From Isoperla grammatica (lineage: Eukaryota > Arthropoda > Insecta > Plecoptera > Perlodidae), in the NCBI GenBank assembly GCA_945910005.1, contig OX246747.1, positions 39,437,190 to 39,501,189 on the forward strand: a DNA stretch of 64,000 nt. Reading direction: 5' to 3'. This document shows, in pieces, positions 21,250 to 33,610 of the stretch (positions are counted from its first letter, which is position 1; each line of letters starts with the position of its first letter). Under the pieces are notes generated by a model. It was not told the DNA's origin. It did no database searches and worked only from the letters and a program-made list of their open reading frames with translations. The position numbers were made by a program, and so were the translations under genes.

Positions 21250-21346
21250 AAAGTTATTTGTAGCAATGAAGCTATTTGGAGGATTTCAAGGGTTTTGATT
21301 GGTCGTTGCCATGGAGACAACAAGCTATTCGACGAATAAGTAGTTA
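21250..21346 (+). mobile_element. Left part of an element split by a MITE
   Basis: GCTATTTGGAGGATTTCAAG to CGACGAATAAGTAGTTA. The right part resumes at 21630 with TAGGGACATTGTAAGACTGG. The uninterrupted version, reversed, is at 50948-51060. Confidence 0.8.
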
Positions 21347-21627
21347 AGACAACAATGGAACAAATGAATTGAGCTGATGGACAAACCATCAGCCGTCAAA
21401 ATAATAAAATGGCAACCATAGAAATAAAATCAAGTGTATCAATAGTAACTGCTCGCCATTTAAAACTTTTAATGATAGCCAACGACTAAGTGAAAGTTTT
21501 GTATGTGTATTTGTTTGTTTTTGTTTTGTTTTCCAAAATCAGAAGAAATTATTTTTTGACAGCTTGTTGTTTGTCCATCGATTCAATTCATTTGTTTCAT
21601 TGTTGTCTTTTGGGGTTGCTAGTAGCC
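21347..21627 (+). mobile_element. 5'-truncated TA-type MITE nested in another element
   Basis: Starts at AGACAACAATGGAAC, having lost ~17 bp of the left end, and finishes GGGGTTGCTAGTAGCC. TA at 21345-21346 and 21628-21629 is the target duplication. Confidence 0.85.
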
Positions 21628-21660
21628 TATAGGGACATTGTAAGACTGGACCTAAGTGTT

Positions 21661-23261
21661 GTACCGACTGACCTGCGTAATAGTCCAGGACCCCCGCTGT
21701 GTCCCGCACTTCGTCTGCTGTACCCATCACAACCCACACGTGTTGAATTGCTCGCCCCAAACTGTTGCGCGTGCACTGAAGACGAGTCTAGTTACCGATG
21801 CAAATAAGCCACTCATTTACATAGAGTTGCATTGTCATTCGTACACCACACTCAGGTATTTGAACAATGGTAATCAATTTAAGGAAATTAATTCAAATTG
21901 ATTTTACTCTCGTGGGTGTATTCGTTGTGAAATCCAGAAAAAAGAAACTAAACATGACATAAAAAAGTATAATATATTTAAAATGTAATTTACATGTTGT
22001 AATGCAATGCGCAATATCCATACATTGAACTGCCAGTCCCGGGGGTCTAGGGGTATGGTAGGGGGTGGTATAGGCGTCACGCGTTGCGACTACCACTATT
22101 AGCAAGTTATTGTCTTATATTCCCCCTCATCCACCAGTTATTCCTTATTTTCGCAACGCTCCACCCTCGCTATACCCTAGCCCGACGTAAGTAGTCGCAT
22201 ACCTACTTCAGATCATTATGCACGCTGTTTCAGCGAGAATAAACAGATACCTGGCGTTCTTCCTCACATTGGTGTGAATTGTCTTATAGTCTAGAAGTAT
22301 AATCTTCTGCTTAGAAGAGTCCAGTAGCCTCATTGAGCACCCCCCAATCTTTCAGGTAACCAACCGAAGATCGTAAATCATACCAACTTAATGTACCTGT
22401 TTCAATTAGATGTTAGGAACGAGAAGTATAAAATGAAGTTGGTACGATTGAACTCGGCAATTTCGAGAATACTTAGGTTGGCGATACTTTAGCCAAATGT
22501 ACCATATCGGGTCAGTGCACGTTCACTGTTACATAACAGGTGAATGTTATCATCTGTTATCATCTAGGAGGCCAATGTATGTTGACTCTCGCTGCAATCA
22601 CGGACAAAATGATAACAACAAGACGACATTGCTCAACTTAAATAGTGTTACACACAAATCTTGCGTCAAATTCCATCCGGATTTCTTTTCCCGATTCTCG
22701 AACGTAAATTTTCCCACAAACAAAAAAGATGAATGTTTTGATACGTTTGTGTAATCCTGTGTTTTATTACGTCATTGAAGCCAAACTCAACAATTGACTA
22801 TTAAGAAATGTGTAAATATATTCAGTAGACGGCTATTATCGCACATTTTCACCTGGCTACTGTGCATAGACCCACACGTGGCCACGTTCTAACCCACATT
22901 ATTCACTCGACGCGTGTAATTATTTACGTGCGTTTGTGCGTTTGTTTGTTTAAAACTAATTTACACTAACTGCGTTACGTAAAGTGTAAACCAAATTAAT
23001 TGTGGGATCTGTGAGGAAAGATTTCGTTTGGTTTCTAACCAAATTATTCGGACGTTATGTTTGTAGTTTCCGGGTTTGAGTTGGAAATAGTTTCTTTTTT
23101 TCTTAACAATAAACAATAACAACATAATATAACAATTAATGTTGCTCAATTAATTTATATTATTCTTGACCTCTGTACTGCAGTAGCTTGTTATGTTATC
23201 CTTTCTATTTCATGGTTACTTCATTTTAATTGTTTATTTCTATTTATTTTCCTCCTTTGTA
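21661..23261. other. Intergenic, no gene seen
   Basis: Mixed-composition sequence. Open frames up to 85 aa, no conserved motif. The missing ELOVL-A first exon could lie in 18.8-35.6 kb but I could not identify it. Confidence 0.4.
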
Positions 23262-23454
23262 AAGGCTGGTCCACACAGATTTTTAAGACATACGATTTAA
23301 GGTTTAACGCGTAGTCGTAAAGTTGGATCATAGGAAACACGTACTGGCGTTCACACAAAGTTTTAGTTTTAAGACGTTGTTTTCATTGTTGTTTTTAAAA
23401 CAACGTCTTAAAACCTTATGCATTATGTCTTAAAAATCTGTGTGGACCAGCCTT
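23262..23454 (+). mobile_element. MITE, AAGGCTGGTCCACAC ends
   Basis: AAGGCTGGTCCACACAGATT on the left and AATCTGTGTGGACCAGCCTT on the right, exact reverse complements. An inner pair also matches (AAGACGTTGT / ACAACGTCTT). No ORF. Confidence 0.88.
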
Positions 23455-23649
23455 AAAACAAACTGAATGGGAGACATTAAAAAAATACATTTATAGCAAA
23501 CAACACTATGTTTATAGTTAATAGCGTTAATAACGAATAAGGGGGCTGTGACGACACAGGCCAGACAAACAATCGGTTGCCAGGTATAGTTTCATTGTTG
23601 TGTCTTTCTTTTATTCGCGCACATTCAATGAAATACAAATGAACTGGTA

Positions 23650-23943
23650 GGGCACTAGCAACACCAAAAGACAACAATGGAACAAATGAATTGAACTGAT
23701 GGACAAACAATCAGTTGTCAAAATAATAAAATTTGCTCCATAGAAATAAAAACAAGTGTAGCAATAGTAACTGCTCGTAATTTAAAACTTTTAATGATAG
23801 ACAACGACTAAGTGAAAGTTTTGTATGTGCATTTGTTTGTTTTTGTTTTCCAAAATCAGAAGAAATTATTTTTTGACAGCTTGTTGTTGTCCATCGATTC
23901 AATTAATTTGTATCATTGTTGTCTTTCGGTGTTGCTAGTGCCC
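23650..23943 (+). mobile_element. TA-type MITE
   Basis: GGGCACTAGCAACACC to GGTGTTGCTAGTGCCC (HGGTGTT at right), 294 bp, flanked by TA on both sides. Same family as 16572. Confidence 0.88.
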
Positions 23944-23945
23944 TA

Positions 23946-25255
23946 TTGACTTGTGAACGCCAAGCTCGAAAAAGAGTGAAATCAGAACCACATTTTCAAA
24001 CCTATTCGTAAAACAATAGAGTAATGCGGAGCTCAAACTAATGTCTGTCATTATTAACAAGCATATTATTGTTTCACCGACTTCGGTGACGTTTTGCTTC
24101 CCACGGACATAATCCAAGGTCGCTGCGAATCATCAAGGTCGCTTGCAAAGAACTTAGACACCAAAGGGATTAATCAACTTCTCGTTACAATGTGAACCAC
24201 TTTGTTGAAGATTCCACCGAACAATATCCCATCTCGTAATGCATTCGTAATTATTTCGTGCAACCATTGTAAGCAAATCTATTTTTTTCTGTTTTCAAGT
24301 GTTTCATTATTACGAAAATATTTCTTGCTATGTAATTAGGTTTTTATTCGCCGCCTTAATTTTACTGATAAGATCTAGTGCGTCATTGAGTTGATCTGTA
24401 CTCTAAGTAATTATATTGTAACAGTAACAACAATAGTTGACTGTTATTGTATTTTCTGTGCATCAATCTAGATGGCTCGCACATGAAGACTAGCTTTACG
24501 AATATTCTCATAATATTCAGTTGTTAATTAGTAAACGCAGTGACTTAATCACTTAACGTAGCGATGCGTTAGCGTTAGCGTATAATTGCGTGTGATTTGA
24601 TTCAAGACAAGACTGGGGCTAATTGTTTGCAGACAAATTGCAAACAATGAATTTTAATGTGGAAATCATTTAGATTTAGTTGTTCGTAGATATCCCGCTG
24701 TGTTCCCAGCCAAACCTTGCGGTAATCCCAGCCTGGACAGTGATGAAGAAACAGCGGAAAACTAGTTTAGATTTATATTACACTTTGAATAATTAGACAC
24801 TTTGTGTTTTGAATACGAAAATATTTCAATTGCAAATTTTTAGAAAGGATTTGCGTTCATAAAGATTGGCTGGAAATTCCCCTCATCATTATGGCGGGAA
24901 AAGGGGGTATGTGCGTCATAATACGAGGTAACCAATCACATTCTAGTGCACACATTTTGAAAAGTTTAATGATTATTTCATTTATAAGATCATAACCAAA
25001 GGAAATTAGTTTCAAAATTCAACAATGAGTACAATTTACGCGCAATACAAAATATTTAGTATCGTTTGCAAAACCAGAAATAGATTTTGTGAAGAGATTG
25101 ATAAAATGATTTATTTTGTAAGTGGTTCACATAACGATTATGTGACAGGTGGTCAAGTCAAGAACTGTGTTTCAGTGGGGGACATTTATCCCATTCATGT
25201 GCCAAGTCATTGTTTACATGCACGCAAGTGTTACGTAAAATAACATCAAGTTCAA
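23946..25255. other. Intergenic, AT-rich, no gene seen
   Basis: No repeat family recognised. The 72-aa frame at 25025 has no known domain. Confidence 0.4.
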
Positions 25256-25490
25256 AAGTAGTTCTGAATCGGCCTTGTTGATTCTAGCATCTGTCCGCAG
25301 GTGTCCGCACTGTCCAATCACTGACTCATATGTTTCGTATTTGAAATATCGATCTTTGATTGGTTATCGCTCACTCTTCGACGGTGTTCGAAGCCTACAG
25401 GGTTGGTTTAGTCGCTTTAAATTAAAGTCCCCCACTGCAAATCAGTTTAGTTACTGAGTGGGTAGACTCTAAATGTGAATTTATTTTATT
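25256..25490 (+). mobile_element. Dispersed repeat (GGCCTTGTTGATTCT family)
   Basis: About 235 bp shared with 33330-33610 (reverse) and 57668-57955. Conserved pieces include TGTCCAATCACTGA, GATTGGTTATCGCTCACTC and CTGAGTGGGTAGA. Confidence 0.8.
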
Positions 25491-25665
25491 TATTATTTAA
25501 AGTAAAAGCAAAGAAAGAGCCCTTTTGTGATAAATGGAATGGAATGGCTGAGTCTTGTACGAATGGAATAACCCGCGATGTTATGGCTGATTCTGTCTAA
25601 GTAATACATGTGTGAATAATGCTAAGTGTGTGTATTAGTTGACTGTGCAAGGTCAGTTACCAACA

Positions 25666-25945
25666 GCGAACTGTCTCAGTCACTGATCGCTGTAACGCAA
25701 CAATACTACCAAGGTTACAACAGTTCATTGTGTTTAGATGCGTATGTGTATTGTACACGATATACTGAGAGACCTTTATCTGTGTTGCATCAGAACATAC
25801 CGCAAACTGTCTCAGTCACTGATTGCTGTAACGCAACAATACTACCAAGGTTACAACAGTTCATTGTGTTTGGATGCGTGTGTGTATTGTACACGATATA
25901 CTGAGAGACCTTTATCTTGTGTTGATCAGAACATACTACGAAGGT
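25666..25945 (+). repeat. Tandem duplication, ~138 bp x 2
   Basis: Two near-identical units beginning ACTGTCTCAGTCACTGAT and containing CGCAACAATACTACCAAGG. Few differences, so recent. Confidence 0.85.
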
Positions 25946-26055
25946 GAATGCCTCGATAATATTTTGATTTTGATTTAAACTGTACGTTTAATGAAGGTTT
26001 TCTGAATACTTTCAAAAGAATGTGTTTCAAAATATTATTAGGTAATTAACTAATT

Positions 26056-26370
26056 TCACCCGTCTGGGCCCGGGGAAGAATAGGCCCAGAGTGACTCTGC
26101 TAGTCATAAGAGGCGACAAAAGGAGACTCTGTCCCTTTCCCCCCCACTGTCCCACTGAATATTTCTCCTCCCACTTGGCCCTGCCCTCCCTTGCTGGACT
26201 CCCATATGACGACCCACGCGACGTACAATGGATCTGATTCGGATGTGGCTTTATTCTTCATCATCATTATCTCATCTTCATTATCACCCGCTCATCGTCT
26301 CGATTAGCCATTGTTGCACAAATATGATACATTAAGCCCCATTAATCAATCAATCAATCAATTAACTAAT
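26056..26370 (+). mobile_element. Retroelement 3' fragment or SINE with (ATCA)n tail
   Basis: Starts CCGTCTGGGCCCGGGGAAGA, includes CTGCTAGTCATAAGAGGCGA and ends GTTAAGCCCC-like sequence plus ATCA repeats. The second copy is at 30066-30500. The tail suggests target-primed retrotransposition. Confidence 0.65.
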
Positions 26371-26517
26371 TTAATACATTTTATTTTCTGATCAACATGA
26401 TGGTGTTAAATCAAGAATATATTCGTAAAAACTTGTTTATATATTATATCATAATCAAGGCATAGAACCGCCCCCTTCATGCACGCTGTTTCAACGACAG
26501 TCATTTCCTTCACACAT

Positions 26518-26890
26518 TCTTAAGGGCGAAGGATAGTCTCTACGTCACAAACCGCAGAAAATGTTCATTTTTAAATTATATCTCAAGATTGCAACAAAAA
26601 ATCGAAAATCTAAATCAGCAGCAAACTTTGCTTTGGTAAGCCCTACAGATTGAATAAAATATTATAACCATAAGCGTAGTATTTTGATTATAATTCGATA
26701 ATTAGTAATTAAATTGATTATTTATAAAAAAACATACTGATTATAATTTAAGTCACGACTTAGCGAATTCAATGTGTAGGGTTTATTAAACCACATTGCG
26801 CTGTTGATTCAGATTTTCGATTTCGAAGCCCATTTTTGTGATATAATTTAAAAATGAAAATTTTGTGCGGTTAAAGGCGGCCTTCCGCTC
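26518..26890 (+). mobile_element. Long inverted-repeat MITE
   Basis: AATGTTCATTTTTAAATTAT pairs with ATAATTTAAAAATGAAAATT, and AATCGAAAATCTAAATCAGC with GATTCAGATTTTCGATT. About 370 bp. Confidence 0.75.
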
Positions 26891-27012
26891 AGTAGTGCTG
26901 AAGTCTCCCCGCTTTGTTTAGAGTTTCCGGGTATCCAGCCAGTGGGCGCAAATCATCCATAATGGACTTGTTTCTAGTTGACGTTAGAACTAGAGAAAGT
27001 AGAACTATTGTC

Positions 27013-28475
27013 GGCACGAGGCTGCGACGTCAGCACGAGGCCGTGACGTCAGCACGAGGCTGCGACGTCAGCACGAGGCTGTGACGTCACCACGAGGCTG
27101 TGGCGTCAGCACGAGGCTGTGACGTCAGCACGAGGCTGTGACGTCACCACGAGGCCGTGACGTCAGCGCGAGGCGGCGACGTCAGCACGAGGCTGTGACG
27201 TCAGCACGAGGCTGTGACGTCAGCACGAGGCTGCGACGTCAGCACGAGGCTGCGACGTCAGCACGAGGCTGCGACGTCAGCACGAGGCCGTGACGTCAGC
27301 ACGAGGCTGTGACGTCAGCACGAGGCCGTGACGTCAGCACGAGGCTGTGACGTCAGCACGAGGCTGCGACGTCAGCACGAGGCCGTGACGTCAGCACGAG
27401 GCTGTGGCGTCAGCACGAGGCTGCGACGTCAGCACGGGGCTGTGACGTCAGCACGAGGCTGCGACGTCAGCACGAGGCTGTGACGTCAGCACGAGGCTGT
27501 GGCGTCAGCACGAGGCTGCGACGTCAGCACGAGGCTGTGGCGTCAGCACGAGGCTGCGACGTCAGCACGAGGCTGCGACGTCAGCACGAGGCTGCGACAT
27601 CAGCACGAGGCTGTGACGTCAGCACGAGGTTGTGACGTCAGCACGAGGCTGTGACGTCAGCACGAGGTTGTGATGTCAGCACGAGGCTGCGACGTCAGCA
27701 CGAGGCTGCGACGTCAGCACGAGGCTGTGACGTCAGCACGAGGCTGTGGCGTCAGCACGAGGCTGCGACGTCAGCACGGGGCTGTGACGTCAGCACGAGG
27801 CTGCGACGTCAGCACGAGGCTGTGACGTCAGCACGAGGCTGTGGCGTCAGCACGAGGCTGCGACGTCAGCACGAGGCTGTGACGTCAGCACGAGGCTGTG
27901 GCGTCAGCACGAGGCTGCGACGTCAGCACGGGGCTGTGACGTCAGCACGAGGCTGCGACGTCAGCACGAGGCTGTGACGTCAGCACGAGGCTGTGACGTC
28001 AGCACGAGGCTGTGGCGTCAGCACGAGGCTGCGACGTCAGCACGAGGCTGTGACGTCAGCACGAGGCTGTGGCGTCAGCACGAGGCTGCGACGTCAGCAC
28101 GAGGCTGTGACGTCAGCACGAGGCTGCGACGTCAGCACGAGGCTGCGACGTCAGCACGAGGCTGTGACGTCAGCACGAGGCTGCGACGTCAGCACGGGGC
28201 TGTGACGTCAGCACGAGGCTGCGACGTCAGCACGAGGCTGCGACGTCAGCACGGGGCTGTGACGTCAGCACGAGGCTGCGACGTCAGCACGAGGCTGCGA
28301 CATCAGCACGAGGCTGTGACGTCAGCACGAGGTTGTGACGTCAGCACGAGGCTGTGACGTCAGCACGAGGTTGTGATGTCAGCACGAGGCTGCGACGTCA
28401 GCACGAGGCTGCGACGTCAGCACGGGGCTCTGACGTCAGCACGAGGCTGCGACGTCAGCACGGGGCTCTGACGTC
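27013..28475 (+). repeat. 19-bp satellite with CRE-like sites (~77 units)
   Basis: Unit GACGTCAGCACGAGGCTGY. Units preceded by TG give the palindrome TGACGTCA; those preceded by CG give CGACGTCA. Two sub-blocks (about 27.4-27.7 and 28.2-28.4 kb) share the same run of variants (GGTTGTGACG, GGTTGTGATG), showing internal duplication. The open frames here (70-127 aa) are read-through. Confidence 0.95.
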
Positions 28476-28870
28476 AGACTTACATCCTGTTGTGAGAGAC
28501 GAGCGCTGATTGGTCCTGTCTTTCTGTCCCCAGCTCGACAATGAGTTATTGTATGTTAATGTTGGCCGGTCTAAACCAACTAACCACCTGTGTGATCTCT
28601 AAACACTGTGTTGTTATGATTGTGATTAGTATTAACTGTTGAGCGATCTTGCAATTGTCTTGATCGAGCGTGGGAAAGAATGATTGTGACGTATGTTAGT
28701 TAGGTTTAGGTGTGAGGTGAGCAGCACACTTGCCCCATGCAGTACAACCCACTCAGTACGAGACGTGATATTCTGTTTGACATATTCCACGATGTGTTGT
28801 CCCGTAGTTGTGACGGGTCCAAAGTCACCGTCCATAATATGTACGACATATTGATCGTATGGATCCCTGA

Positions 28871-29146
28871 CCGATTGAGGTGGCTCAGCGGTAAGACGCG
28901 AGACTCTAATTCGGGAGGTCGCCGGTTCGATTCCGGCCACCGGCAGTCCTGACTGAAGGTTTTTTCCGAGGTTTTCCTCAGTCGTAAAAGCGAATGCTGG
29001 GATTGAGTCATACTATCAGCCCTCGGACAATCCTTCCCAGCTATCCAAACACCCTAATAACCTAGTTAGTCACCTGAAGAGGGGCACATCAGGTAAAGCT
29101 GGTGTGCACCCTATAACGGGTATTCCTACAAAAATTATTATTATTT
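28871..29146 (+). mobile_element. tRNA-derived SINE with target duplication
   Basis: A-box-like TGGCTCAGCGGTA and B-box GGTTCGATTCC in the tRNA-like head, then a body with CCGAGGTTTTCCTCAGTCGT and an ATT-rich tail. Flanks ATGGATCCCTGA (28859-28870) and ATGAATCCCTGA (29147-29158) form a 12-bp duplication with one mismatch. Confidence 0.9.
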
Positions 29147-29165
29147 ATGAATCCCTGAATGCTTA

Positions 29166-29410
29166 CTCTATGAAATGTTGTATCAAGGACATATAAACGT
29201 AAATATCTCGAACAAGGTGGAGTTTCTTACAGTTTTGTTTATAACTTATCTGCCAAAAGAGGGCCTAATACCAATTAAGATGGAGTCTAGTATACGTGAA
29301 AATGCGTTGTTTATGAAATGTTGTATAAGGACCTATAAACGTAATTATCTTGAACAAGGTGGAGTTTCTTGCAGTATTGTTTGTATCTGCCAATAGAGGG
29401 CGTAATGTCG
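29166..29410 (+). repeat. Diverged tandem pair, ~155 bp
   Basis: GAACAAGGTGGAGTTTCTT, GAAATGTTGTAT and ATCTGCCAA occur in both units. Confidence 0.7.
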
Positions 29411-29567
29411 AGTATTCCCTGCTACTTTAGTTGATGTCATCCTTCCCAATTGACTAAATTGTGTGTTTCTTTAGATGGGCAAGAATGTCTGAGGACAGTT
29501 ATAGTAATACTCAATCGTTGTATTTATCTTGTTTATGCGGTAAAACCTAGGTGAACACATTCATTCA

Positions 29568-29646
29568 GGATCACCGTTTACCGGTATCGAACCGGCGACC
29601 TCCCGAGCTAGAGTCTGCGTCCTACCGCTGAGCCACCTCTGTCGAT
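29568..29646 (-). mobile_element. Isolated tRNA-like SINE head
   Basis: On the - strand: AGAGGTGGCTCAGCGGTAGG, GGGAGGTCGCCGGTTCGATA. Same A and B boxes as the SINE at 28871, but no SINE body follows. It could also be a tRNA pseudogene. Confidence 0.6.
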
Positions 29647-30065
29647 TACAGTCAATTTCAACCCCTATTTTTAATTGTGAACCAGAATTGTTCATCTTTA
29701 TTTTTTTCGGAATCAATCTTTTAAAACTGGATATACATGAAATAAATGAATGCAAATTTAAATCCATCCGTCTCACGTAACGAAGCTGTCATCAGAGTCA
29801 AAGATTATTGCGCCACGTCTGAAATATCCATAATATGTTCGCTTACGTCTTCGCGGTGAGTTGCAACACTTGTGCATAAATACAGATCATACGGGCCTAC
29901 TTTCACTAGGGCATGCCGTTATTATTGTCATCAAGCTTCTAATCTGTGGTTCGTATAGAGATATCTATCCACCCTTTCTTTCCTCTGCTCAATTGGCCAC
30001 ATCCTAGACCGCTTTCAACTACTGCGTGCCAACCTAAGAAGCACTCTGCAAATCACTAACCTCAA

Positions 30066-30500
30066 AAGCCCGTCTGGGCCCGGGGAAGAATAGGCCCAGA
30101 GTGACTCTGCTAGTCGTAAGAGGCGACGAAAGGAGACCCGTCTCGGCCCGGGGTGGAATAGGCCCAGAGTGACTCTGCTAGTCGTAGAGGCAACGAAAGG
30201 AGACCCGTCTCGGCCCGGGGTAGAATAGGCTCAGAGTGACTCTGCTAGTCGTAAGAGGCGACGAAAGGAGACCTTGTCTCCCCCCCCCCCCCCCACTGTT
30301 CCACTGAATATTTCTCCTCCCACTTGGCCCTGCCCTCCCTTGCTGGACTCCCATATGACGACCCACGCGACCTACAATGGATCTGATTCGGATGTGACTT
30401 TATTCTTCATCATCTTGTCATTATCACCCGCTCATCGTCTCGATTAGCCATTGTTGCAAAAATATGAGACGTTAAGCCCCATTCATCAATCAATTAACTA
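30066..30500 (+). mobile_element. Retroelement 3' fragment with triplicated 5' part
   Basis: Same family as 26056. The first ~70 bp (CCCGGGGaAGAATAGGCCCA ... GAGGCGACGAAAGGAGAC) is repeated three times before the single-copy 3' portion and the ATCA-type tail. Confidence 0.7.
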
Positions 30501-30771
30501 ACCTCAAAGGAAGGCGGATGGTATAGTGGAGATCGTAAATGTCAATCAACCCCATTATTCAGCAAAGCACTCGTCTTCTCAGCCGGTACCGACAGCTACT
30601 TACAAACCGCATGGACTTTGGGACCTTTAGCGCAATGGTAATGCGACAACCACCAGAGGAAGGTCCCCTTTTTGTAACTGTGTGTCCACCCATTGACTGC
30701 CGCTTGAGATTTTAGACAAGATGGACATTTACAACTGTCAACAAAGGAGGCGACGGCTAAGTCTCCCTTTG

Positions 30772-31017
30772 TGTGTATATAGTGATTGGCAGGGTGCTTC
30801 TTAGGTTGGCACGCAGAGTAGTGATTGGCAGGGTGCTTCTTAGGTTGGCACGCAGAGTAGTGATTGGCAGGGTGCTTCTTAGGTTGGCACGCAGAGTAGT
30901 GATTGGCAGGGTGCTTCTTAGGTTGGCACGCAGGGTAGTGATTGGCAGAGTGCCTCTTAGGTTGGCACGCAGGGTAGTTATTGGCAGGGTGCTTCGTAGG
31001 TTGGCACGCAGAGTAGT
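30772..31017 (+). repeat. 39-bp minisatellite (~6 units)
   Basis: Unit TAGTGATTGGCAGGGTGCTT + CTTAGGTTGGCACGCAGAG. A period divisible by three keeps both strands open, explaining the 99- and 107-aa frames. Confidence 0.9.
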
Positions 31018-31149
31018 AAGTTTACCACGTATCAATACTACTTCCAGTATCCGTCTGGGTGGCACCCGGTGAGTAGGCAACCCATCTGACCTCGGTGCAT
31101 GGCGGGTGCACTGGTCAGCGACAGGGGCGATGCTTGGACATTATTCCGT

Positions 31150-31220
31150 TGTCGTCGTCGTCGTTGCCGTTGCCGTTGTCGTGGTCGTTGTCGTTGTCGT
31201 TGTCGTGGTCGTTGTTTCTA
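31150..31220 (+). repeat. GTCGTT/GCCGTT microsatellite
   Basis: Runs of GTCGTTGTCGTTGCCGTTG. Confidence 0.8.
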
Positions 31221-31432
31221 CGCGTATTCAGACTGCGACCCAGAGCTGAGTTAAAAGCCAACTATAAACGTTCCCATAGCTATTTGAATAAATATACAAT
31301 AAGCTTTTTACAATCAACTGATTGACATTTAATGAATCGACTTTAACATAAGTGACTGATAATCATCTGGAAACTGTTTGGACTCTGAGATATCAAACAA
31401 AATACTTGCATGTTTGTTTAAAAAGAAGTCGT

Positions 31433-31712
31433 ACTAAGTGTGTTCTTAAAGAACCTTGGTCTAAGTGTGTTCTTAATGAACCTTAGTCTAAGTGTGTTCT
31501 TAATGAACCATAGTCTAAGTGTGTTCTTAATGAACCTTAGTCTAAGTGTGTTCTTAATGAACCTTACCGTGTTCTTAATGAACCTTACCCTAAGTGTGTT
31601 CTTAATGAACCTTACCCTAAGTGTGTTCTTAAAGAACCTTGGTCTAAGTGTGTTCTTAATGAACCTTAGTCTAAGTGTGTTCTTAATGAACCTTACCCTA
31701 AGTGTGTTCTTA
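31433..31712 (+). repeat. 27-bp minisatellite (~10 units)
   Basis: Unit CTAAGTGTGTTCTTAATGAA + CCTTAGT. The period is divisible by three, so both strands read open. Confidence 0.9.
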
Positions 31713-31739
31713 AGGCGGGACAACACTGAAAATCTCATT

Positions 31740-33329
31740 ATTTAGAAAAAAAAGTCAATCTACAATTTTTTTTATTTAATTGTTTAAACTATTAACAATC
31801 GATTCAAAACACAAAGTTAAGTATATATTTCATATAAAATACTCATATCTATATTCTTGTGGATGTATGCGCTCCGTATTTGCCATAAAATGCGAGCAAA
31901 GACAGGTTTTGTTGTGATTTTGCAGGAAGTATTTTCTAATAACTTTAAACCTAACTATCCCATCCTTAAAATACATCCACATTATGATAGATATAGAAAA
32001 AAAAGTAAATATTGCTTTTTAAGAAACATGTCAATAACTCAATAATATCATTATTATCTTTTATCTTTTCAAAATTATCTAGATAATTATTTTAATCTTT
32101 TATCTATTTTCCTAGATAATTTTTTTACACTTTATCTTTTATCTTATCTAGATAATTTTTTGGGGAATTATCTTTATCTTTATCTAGATAAAAAATAAAT
32201 TATCTAGTCACAACACGGCTTATTAACCCTCACTCAGGCAGGTTGTTCAACTCGCGTCCTTGCTCACTCACTTACTTGTATTTAGTTATTAATTCTATGC
32301 ATGTCTCCTACTCGGTTATAAAAACGTTACACACAATAGTGTTACTTATATCGTAGTTCCATAGTCATAGTCATTGTCATTACTCTGATCGCATTGTTAT
32401 CGGAATCATTGGCTTCTAAACGGTGGAATATAAAAACACACTTCCGTGATTGCGACATTACGAGTGTTCCAGAATTCATTGTCTAGAGTGATCTAAGTGA
32501 TCCAGTATTCGTACTAGCTGACTTCATGTTCCAGAATCATCTTATCAAACTCGACATTTCTCGGATTATTTGAGAATGCTTCTAAATGTTGAAACATCGA
32601 TTCATATCGACGATTTGGTAAATTTGTATCATCTAAACGACGAATTTAAAAACTTTTAAACATTACGACTGTCATTCCTGTATTTAATTATGTATCAATC
32701 TACTAAAATAATATGGTGCAGTGTAGCCATAGGAAAACGTCATTACTAGAGATCTGACAACAACAATAACAATAACAAGGCCATGCACACATTGTTTTGA
32801 TTGATGGAATCATCAGAGCTTTGTCTGTTGTGCATTGGCTCTATTTTCATCGGCCAGTGTTCCACGCTGATACCATCTTGATGCCTTATTGCGCTCCTTG
32901 TCTGCAAGTGGGCTAACCAGCATGTAATTAAATGCTAATACCGTATTAACATTCGGACAGAGACATTCCCACAGTTAATGTTCGGGTATTTTGGCTAAAA
33001 CTCGGACAATGCCCTGCCCAGTAATAATAATGCGTACCTAGTAAACCTCTAAAAAATTTAACTCACTAAGAAGAGAAGAAAAATCCACTGAAATACAACA
33101 TAAAAATCAAAATCCTTAACACTACCAAATAAAACTAATTTAAAGCCAAAGGCGAGAAGCTCTATTAATCCAATATAAGTTATTCTTATCCTAATGGACG
33201 AGAAGTAAAGTTTGACGAACCCAAATAAACATAAAGGCGTTTAAAGCAATCTTCAAAAATACTAAATGTAAATCTTACACACCAAGAAAATAACTCTAAT
33301 AACATACTAATGAACAAAATCCTAAATAA
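31740..33329. other. Intergenic, very AT-rich, no gene seen
   Basis: A TATCTAGATAATT-rich stretch lies at 32070-32205; otherwise nothing recognised. Confidence 0.5.
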
Positions 33330-33610
33330 ATAAATTCACATTTAGATTCTACCCACTCAGTAACTAAACTGATTTGCAGTGGGGGACTTTAATTTAAAGT
33401 GACTAAACCAACCCTGTAGGCTTCGAACACCATCGACGAGTGAGCGATAACCAATCAAAGATCGATATTTCAAATACGAAACATGTGAATCAGTGATTGG
33501 ACAGTGCGGACACCTGCGGACAAATGCCAGAATCAACAAGGCCGATTCAGAACAACTTTGAATTTATTGAGTGCTTCGTTGCTAGGACGGCTCCAAAGTC
33601 ACCGTTTACT
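33330..33610 (-). mobile_element. Dispersed repeat (GGCCTTGTTGATTCT family), reverse copy
   Basis: Reverse of the 25256 copy, longer at its end (GGACGGCTCCAAAGTCACCG), matching the 57668 copy. Confidence 0.8.

Noticed and set aside
23935..24117. Candidate first exon of ELOVL-A on the - strand
   Set aside because: A GTC-G|GTGAAA end would give the right phase, but the frame lacks an ATG start and does not resemble elongase N-termini.
27013..28475. Regular short repeats that could suggest a CRISPR array
   Set aside because: Units are contiguous 19-mers with no unique spacers, and the window is clearly eukaryotic.
28871..28950. Functional tRNA gene
   Set aside because: It has A and B boxes but continues into a SINE body with tail and target duplication, and a second copy has the same structure.
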